64,000 nt of DNA. Origin: Alkaliphilus peptidifermentans DSM 18978. GTDB lineage: Bacteria; Bacillota; Clostridia; Peptostreptococcales; Natronincolaceae. Shown here in pieces: positions 60,667-64,000 of the stretch. Made by a program: the position numbers and the translations under genes. The number at the start of each line of letters is the position of its first letter. Within the stretch, counting starts at the first letter, position 1. The stretch covers positions 1 to 64,000 of the forward strand of contig NZ_FMUS01000029.1 in the NCBI RefSeq assembly GCF_900101495.1, read 5' to 3'. A model generated the notes under the pieces. That model saw only the letters and a list, made by a program, of their open reading frames with translations. It had not been told where the DNA came from and searched no databases.

Positions 60667-61182
60667 ATGTATAAAAACAAAATATTTGTACTTGTTATTT
60701 TAATTTTATTCGTAGGTTGCTTTTACTTTATCAGTAGTATTAAGACAGCACAATATGAACATAGTATTGAAATCCTTGAAAACCAAATTGAGGAGTTAGA
60801 AGAGGAGAGTAGAGCTATAAAAGAGCACTATAAAACTGAGTACGAACTACGTAACTTATTAGATATTAAATCAAGAAAAATCTATAAAGCAATAGAAAAA
60901 AAAGACTTAATTACTTTAGAAGCAGAGATATCAGAAAAAACTCAAATTTTTTCTGATAAAGTAATATTTAGAGAAGATAATAAAGATATTATATATGATT
61001 TTCAAAACAGTGAATTGTCATCTGCACTAAGACAGAGATATTATGAACTTTCAGCAGATAAAAGTACTTTTATAACTGGATATGAGATGTTATTTCCAAA
61101 TGCTGAGTCTATACCAGTGATTATTATGACATATATATATGAAAATGGAGACTGGAAGCTAAGCAGTATAGTATTTGAATAA
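60667..61182 (+). CDS. Uncharacterised membrane-anchored protein with coiled coil
   Basis: 171 residues from the ATG at 60667, 5 nt after GGGAGG. An N-terminal hydrophobic segment (about 6-26, with a possible lipobox Cys18) is followed by a coiled coil rich in Glu (EILENQIEELEEESRAIKEH, about 34-60). The C-terminal domain of about 100 residues ends YIYENGDWKLSSIVFE, a strand pattern seen in NTF2-like or DUF4878-type domains. No family assigned. Cassette-like position after attC-like site 3. Confidence 0.75.
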   Translation: MYKNKIFVLVILILFVGCFYFISSIKTAQYEHSIEILENQIEELEEESRAIKEHYKTEYELRNLLDIKSRKIYKAIEKKDLITLEAEISEKTQIFSDKVIFREDNKDIIYDFQNSELSSALRQRYYELSADKSTFITGYEMLFPNAESIPVIIMTYIYENGDWKLSSIVFE

Positions 61183-61584
61183 AATATTTCAGAAAAACAG
61201 TATAATGGGAGAGAGTGTAAATAAATCTTCTCAGAATCTAGAAAATATGAAGGGACGGGGGAATTATCTCCAATACAGTTGGAGACTTCCTGTTTATAAA
61301 AATTAATTCACTATTAAGTAAGAATTTGATTTTTCTAGAAATATAGAGCTAATAAGACATAATGAAATGCCTAACAGCTTGGAAACTATTGTATAATTAT
61401 GGTATTTAGTATATAATTAGATCAAGGTTAACTATTAGACCTTATCTCTTAAATATCAGTTTTAAAATACATGGAGAACCCATTGAACTGGATGATATAA
61501 ACAGGTATGGATGCGTTAGAGACTGTTTTGCAGTTATTAAAAGAAGGAAGCTTTTGATGAATAATTATGAAAGGGGGTATTTAA
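61183..61584. other. Gene-poor stretch
   Basis: About 400 bases without a supportable gene. A 16-base inverted repeat region near 61240-61285 (GGGGGAATTATCTCC...GGAGACTTCC) is weak. GCCTAAC at 61369 and GTTAGAG at 61515 could be attC-type ends but show no paired interior. An open frame without a start codon (about 61422-61632) overlaps the next gene and is probably chance or a remnant. Confidence 0.4.
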
Positions 61585-61896
61585 TTGGGTTGGTGGCATC
61601 ATATAAACCATCACAGATTAAGGCAGTTTGAAGATAAAAATTTATCAAATCAGGAGTATGAAGAAGTAAAAAACAGAATGAATCCCACTCATACTACAAA
61701 ACTAAGTGTAATAATGATATTAAAAGGAATATTTTTCGCTATCACCTTTACAGCTTTAGAGTATGTTTTAAAAAATCCTGAAATCACAGGATTCTTAAGG
61801 ATTGCGTTACGGGTTGGATTCTTAGGTTCTCTTGTGGGAGTATTATTTGTCCCGTATGGGTTTTATAATTTAATAAAAAGTTTTAAGTTAAATTAA
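61585..61896 (+). CDS. Small hypothetical membrane protein
   Basis: 103 residues with a TTG start 7 nt after AAAGGGGG. A His/Trp-rich start (GWWHHINHHRLRQFED), then two hydrophobic helices (about 46-62 and 72-96). No family recognised. The strong ribosome site is the main reason to accept it. Last plus-strand gene of the cassette-like region. Confidence 0.65.
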   Translation: MGWWHHINHHRLRQFEDKNLSNQEYEEVKNRMNPTHTTKLSVIMILKGIFFAITFTALEYVLKNPEITGFLRIALRVGFLGSLVGVLFVPYGFYNLIKSFKLN

Positions 61897-61952
61897 TAAT
61901 TTATATTAATACACGTAATCTTTTCTTTGGGACATAGAATAATTTTCAAAGA

Positions 61953-61984
61953 AAGGCTCATTTATTGGTTTAGAAATGAGCCTT
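61953..61984. terminator. Hairpin between converging genes
   Basis: Ten-base arms AAGGCTCATT (61953-61962) and AATGAGCCTT (61975-61984) overlap the end of the minus-strand hydrolase gene, with a CTTTCTTTG tail on the minus strand. Confidence 0.6.
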
Positions 61985-62830
61985 ATTGTATTCACTTCTT
62001 ATATTTACTAAGTCTTTATAAAGCTCTGGTCGTCTAGATTGTAAGTAAAAACGGTCTTTCATTGTTTTTGCTTTTTTCGTGCGAACTCTATTAACTTTTT
62101 CATTGCTTAAATCAACATATAAAATACTTTCTTGACCATTAAAGTCTTCTGCAATTACATTTCCTTTTGGATCGATTACTAGAGCACCACCACCAAAACA
62201 CTGACCTTTTCCATTTTCACCTATTAAGTTGCATGCAGCTATATAAACTTTATTATCATATGCTCTAGCTACTAAATACTTTAGCCAAATTTCCCTTCGG
62301 TCTCCTATAATGTTAGGAGAGGCATGGGGTGCGAAAATTATTTCTGCACCATTTAAAGACATGATTGTTGATATTTCTGGAAAATGAAGTTCCCAGCAAA
62401 TTTGAACACCTATTTTAGCAGTTGCTGTTTGAAAAACAGGCAAAGAATTACCATGACTAAAATATGCTTTTTCACTTTCACCTAAATGTGTTTTTCTATA
62501 AAATGCAGTCTCTTTTTTTGGCATAATCACTAACTGGGTAATATAAGGTTTTTTATTGTTCTCAGCACCTTCAGTCATCCCTACAAGTATACAAATACCA
62601 TACTCTTCTGACATGACTTTTAGTTCGTCTGCTATTTCTGATATTGGCTCAGCACCTTCAAGATAAAGACTTTTACTGTATCCATGTACAGCAGTTTCAG
62701 GAAAACATATGATATGGCAGCCATTATTACTTGCTTGCTTAATATATTCTTTTATTTTTGCTAGATTTCTTTGTTTATTGTTTATAATCGCTTGCATTTG
62801 CACAAGAGCTATTTTTGTTGGTTGCATCAT
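61970..62830 (-). CDS. Carbon-nitrogen hydrolase (nitrilase superfamily)
   Basis: 286 residues; ATG after AAGGGAGTG. The Glu-Lys-Cys triad is clear: ICFPETAVHGYS, FYRKTHLGESEKAYF and VGVQICWELHFPE-like IGVQICWELHFPE. A family-typical ARAYDNKVYIAACNLIGE follows. Members hydrolyse amides, nitriles or N-carbamoyl groups (for example N-carbamoylputrescine amidase-like enzymes). The substrate is not evident and no polyamine genes are near. Confidence 0.94.
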   Translation of the reverse strand: MMQPTKIALVQMQAIINNKQRNLAKIKEYIKQASNNGCHIICFPETAVHGYSKSLYLEGAEPISEIADELKVMSEEYGICILVGMTEGAENNKKPYITQLVIMPKKETAFYRKTHLGESEKAYFSHGNSLPVFQTATAKIGVQICWELHFPEISTIMSLNGAEIIFAPHASPNIIGDRREIWLKYLVARAYDNKVYIAACNLIGENGKGQCFGGGALVIDPKGNVIAEDFNGQESILYVDLSNEKVNRVRTKKAKTMKDRFYLQSRRPELYKDLVNIRSEYNKAHF

Positions 62831-62905
62831 CTGACACTCCCTTCTTTTTAGGCATAATCAATAAAAGTCATTTAAGTATACGATTTTCATAACAATGAAT
62901 CATCA

Positions 62906-63094
62906 TTATCGATTTTTTTCCGGTTCATAAGGATCTTCTTCATAATCAAATTCTAATGTTTTCATGGTTGCTTTGTTAGTGAAACACTTGTTTTTGTTAG
63001 TGCTACTATTTATGTTTTTTAATCTATCATAGTCATCTTCTTCATAGTTAAAATTCTTATTAAATAAGCCACTATTTTTACTGATGATAGTCAA
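62906..63094 (-). CDS. Doubtful small acidic ORF with internal duplication
   Basis: 62 residues if begun at the TTG at 63094, but AAGGGAG then directly abuts the start, so initiation is uncertain. It carries two related acidic stretches, FNYEEDDYDRLKN and FDYEEDPYEPEKN, also visible as a repeat in the DNA. No family recognised. It sits alone between the hydrolase and the chemotaxis receptor, in the same orientation. It could be a real small peptide or a chance frame. Confidence 0.35.
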   Translation of the reverse strand: MTIISKNSGLFNKNFNYEEDDYDRLKNINSSTNKNKCFTNKATMKTLEFDYEEDPYEPEKNR

Positions 63095-63226
63095 CTCCCT
63101 TCAAGAAATTTTTACTTATGTTAATTTAAAAGGATCAACAAAAATAACTCCCTAAAACTTAAGGGAATTATTCTTATAATATCATAAAAAAACATTTAAT
63201 CAATTAGGTAATTGGTCAAAGATTTT

Positions 63227-64000
63227 CTATTCACCAATTCTTTTTTTCATAGTTTCTGTCATTTCCTGAAGTGTGGTTGAGAATCCTTCCATTTCTTTTA
63301 TACCTATAGCAATTTCTTCCATGGTTTTTGTGTGTTCTTCTATAACTTTTCCGGTACTATTTACTCCAGACTCAATAGACTTCATTGACTCCTGAACACT
63401 TTTTAAAATGTTTTCAATTTTTCCAGCAGATTGAACACTAATAGTTGCTAGCTTTCTAACTTCTTCAGCAACCACTGCAAAACCTCTGCCATGTTCTCCC
63501 GCCCGTGCAGCTTCAATGGCAGCGTTTAAACCTAATAGGTTGGTTTGACCTGCAACATTTCTTATAAATCCCAGTATTTCATCAGTTTCTAAAACCTTCT
63601 CTTTAGAGGTTGCCGATGACTCTAATAAACTATTAAATGTACTAAATAAAAATTCTATTTGTGAGGAAACGTTTTCAAATTTATGTGATAGATGCTTAAC
63701 CTTGTCATACATTTCATTTGATATACCATCTAGGTTTTTTGAGGAGTGAACTATTTGTTTTTTCTGAAATCCTATTTTAGACAAGGCATTGGTAACAATA
63801 AATAAAAGTTGAGCTGCTGCTTTTATACTTTCTTCTGGCACAACTCTAATTTTTTTCAAGGATGATATATATTCATCGGGATCTATCCCAATATCCTCAG
63901 CAATCTTTCTGAATTTTTCTTCATCGGGAGGTGAAGGCAGTACCTGTCCACCCAACATTGATCCAACTTGTACTCCGTCAATTATAATAGGTGCAGCGAA
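63227..64000 (-). CDS. Methyl-accepting chemotaxis protein with PocR sensor domain (5' end outside window)
   Basis: The frame stays open to the window edge, so only the C-terminal 257 residues are seen. The upstream part reads [20 protein letters not shown], the end of a PocR-type ligand-binding domain, with no membrane helix before the signalling region. The cytoplasmic hairpin tip has [36 protein letters not shown], nearly all of it the canonical MCP signature. It is therefore a probable soluble or cytoplasmic-sensing receptor that signals through CheA/CheW. Confidence 0.93.
   Translation of the reverse strand, partial: FAAPIIIDGVQVGSMLGGQVLPSPPDEEKFRKIAEDIGIDPDEYISSLKKIRVVPEESIKAAAQLLFIVTNALSKIGFQKKQIVHSSKNLDGISNEMYDKVKHLSHKFENVSSQIEFLFSTFNSLLESSATSKEKVLETDEILGFIRNVAGQTNLLGLNAAIEAARAGEHGRGFAVVAEEVRKLATISVQSAGKIENILKSVQESMKSIESGVNSTGKVIEEHTKTMEEIAIGIKEMEGFSTTLQEMTETMKKRIGE

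Noticed and set aside
61369-61521. Possible fourth attC site (GCCTAAC ... GTTAGAG, 153 bp)
   Set aside because: Spacing is right and the left core fits, but the right core breaks the pattern at its last base and no paired interior or GC-rich centre was found.
61422-61632. Open frame resembling a C-terminal protein fragment
   Set aside because: No start codon, overlaps the better-supported gene at 61585 in another frame, and I cannot name a family; kept only as a possible remnant.

Overview
The window reads as chromosome from a low-GC, spore-forming, anaerobic Firmicute of the Clostridia, most like Alkaliphilus and relatives. The support is AT-rich sequence, strong AGGAGG ribosome-binding sites, germination-receptor genes (gerA type), the cotJABC spore-coat operon, T-box, TPP and Mn riboswitches, and a UGA-decoding (selenocysteine) glutaredoxin. 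The species is an inference. No tRNA, rRNA, CRISPR array or complete prophage was seen.

Layout. 0-4.2 kb: a sigma-A promoter and Asn-specific T-box drive asnA; then a flavin reductase, a double-headed MerR protein and a TipA-type MerR regulator. 4.2-10.6 kb: a minus-strand germination operon (gerAA, gerAC, a 74-residue membrane protein) that runs on into a holin-like protein, a signal-less amidase/glucosaminidase and a second small membrane protein, with gerAB divergent. 10.7-13.4 kb: the selenocysteine glutaredoxin with an in-frame UGA, and a large stalk-domain exported protein. 13.5-23.3 kb: a PRD/EIIA regulator with an ascorbate-type PTS IIB and IIC, then an AfuABC/FbpABC-like ABC importer, an MgtC protein and a second copy of the binding protein. 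23.3-26.2 kb: a CadC-type sensor and a CadA metal-exporting ATPase. 26.4-36.7 kb: a long amino-sugar operon joining MurNAc/anhydro-MurNAc salvage (murK, murR, murQ, anmK) with chitobiose-type PTS genes (IIB, IIC, IIA), a GH4 glycosidase, chbG, a dedicated HPr and nagB.

36.8-57.4 kb is mostly ordinary chromosome: a polysaccharide deacetylase, a two-component system with its own lipoprotein, nitroreductase, Amidase_6 protein, old yellow enzyme, a STAND/BTAD regulator, TPP-riboswitch thiT, MATE exporter, an Mn-riboswitch GDT1-type exporter with an unusual Cys-rich tail, mnmA, cyclophilin, pepT and cotJABC.

57.6-61.9 kb looks accessory: small unrelated same-strand genes (lipoprotein, GNAT, VOC, methyltransferase, two unknowns) separated by GC-rich repeats of about 148 bp whose ends look like integron attC core sites. 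No integrase gene is in the window, so it would be a cassette array lacking an integrase. The window ends with a nitrilase-family hydrolase, a doubtful small acidic ORF, and the 3' part of a PocR-domain chemotaxis receptor.

Strongest leads: (1) the attC-like cassette array; (2) the selenocysteine glutaredoxin fused to a zinc ribbon, which a standard gene caller truncates at UGA; (3) the germination-receptor operon translationally coupled to a phage-like holin/lysin set whose small membrane proteins share a C-terminal W-[IL]-[DE]-x-[KR]-[IL] motif.
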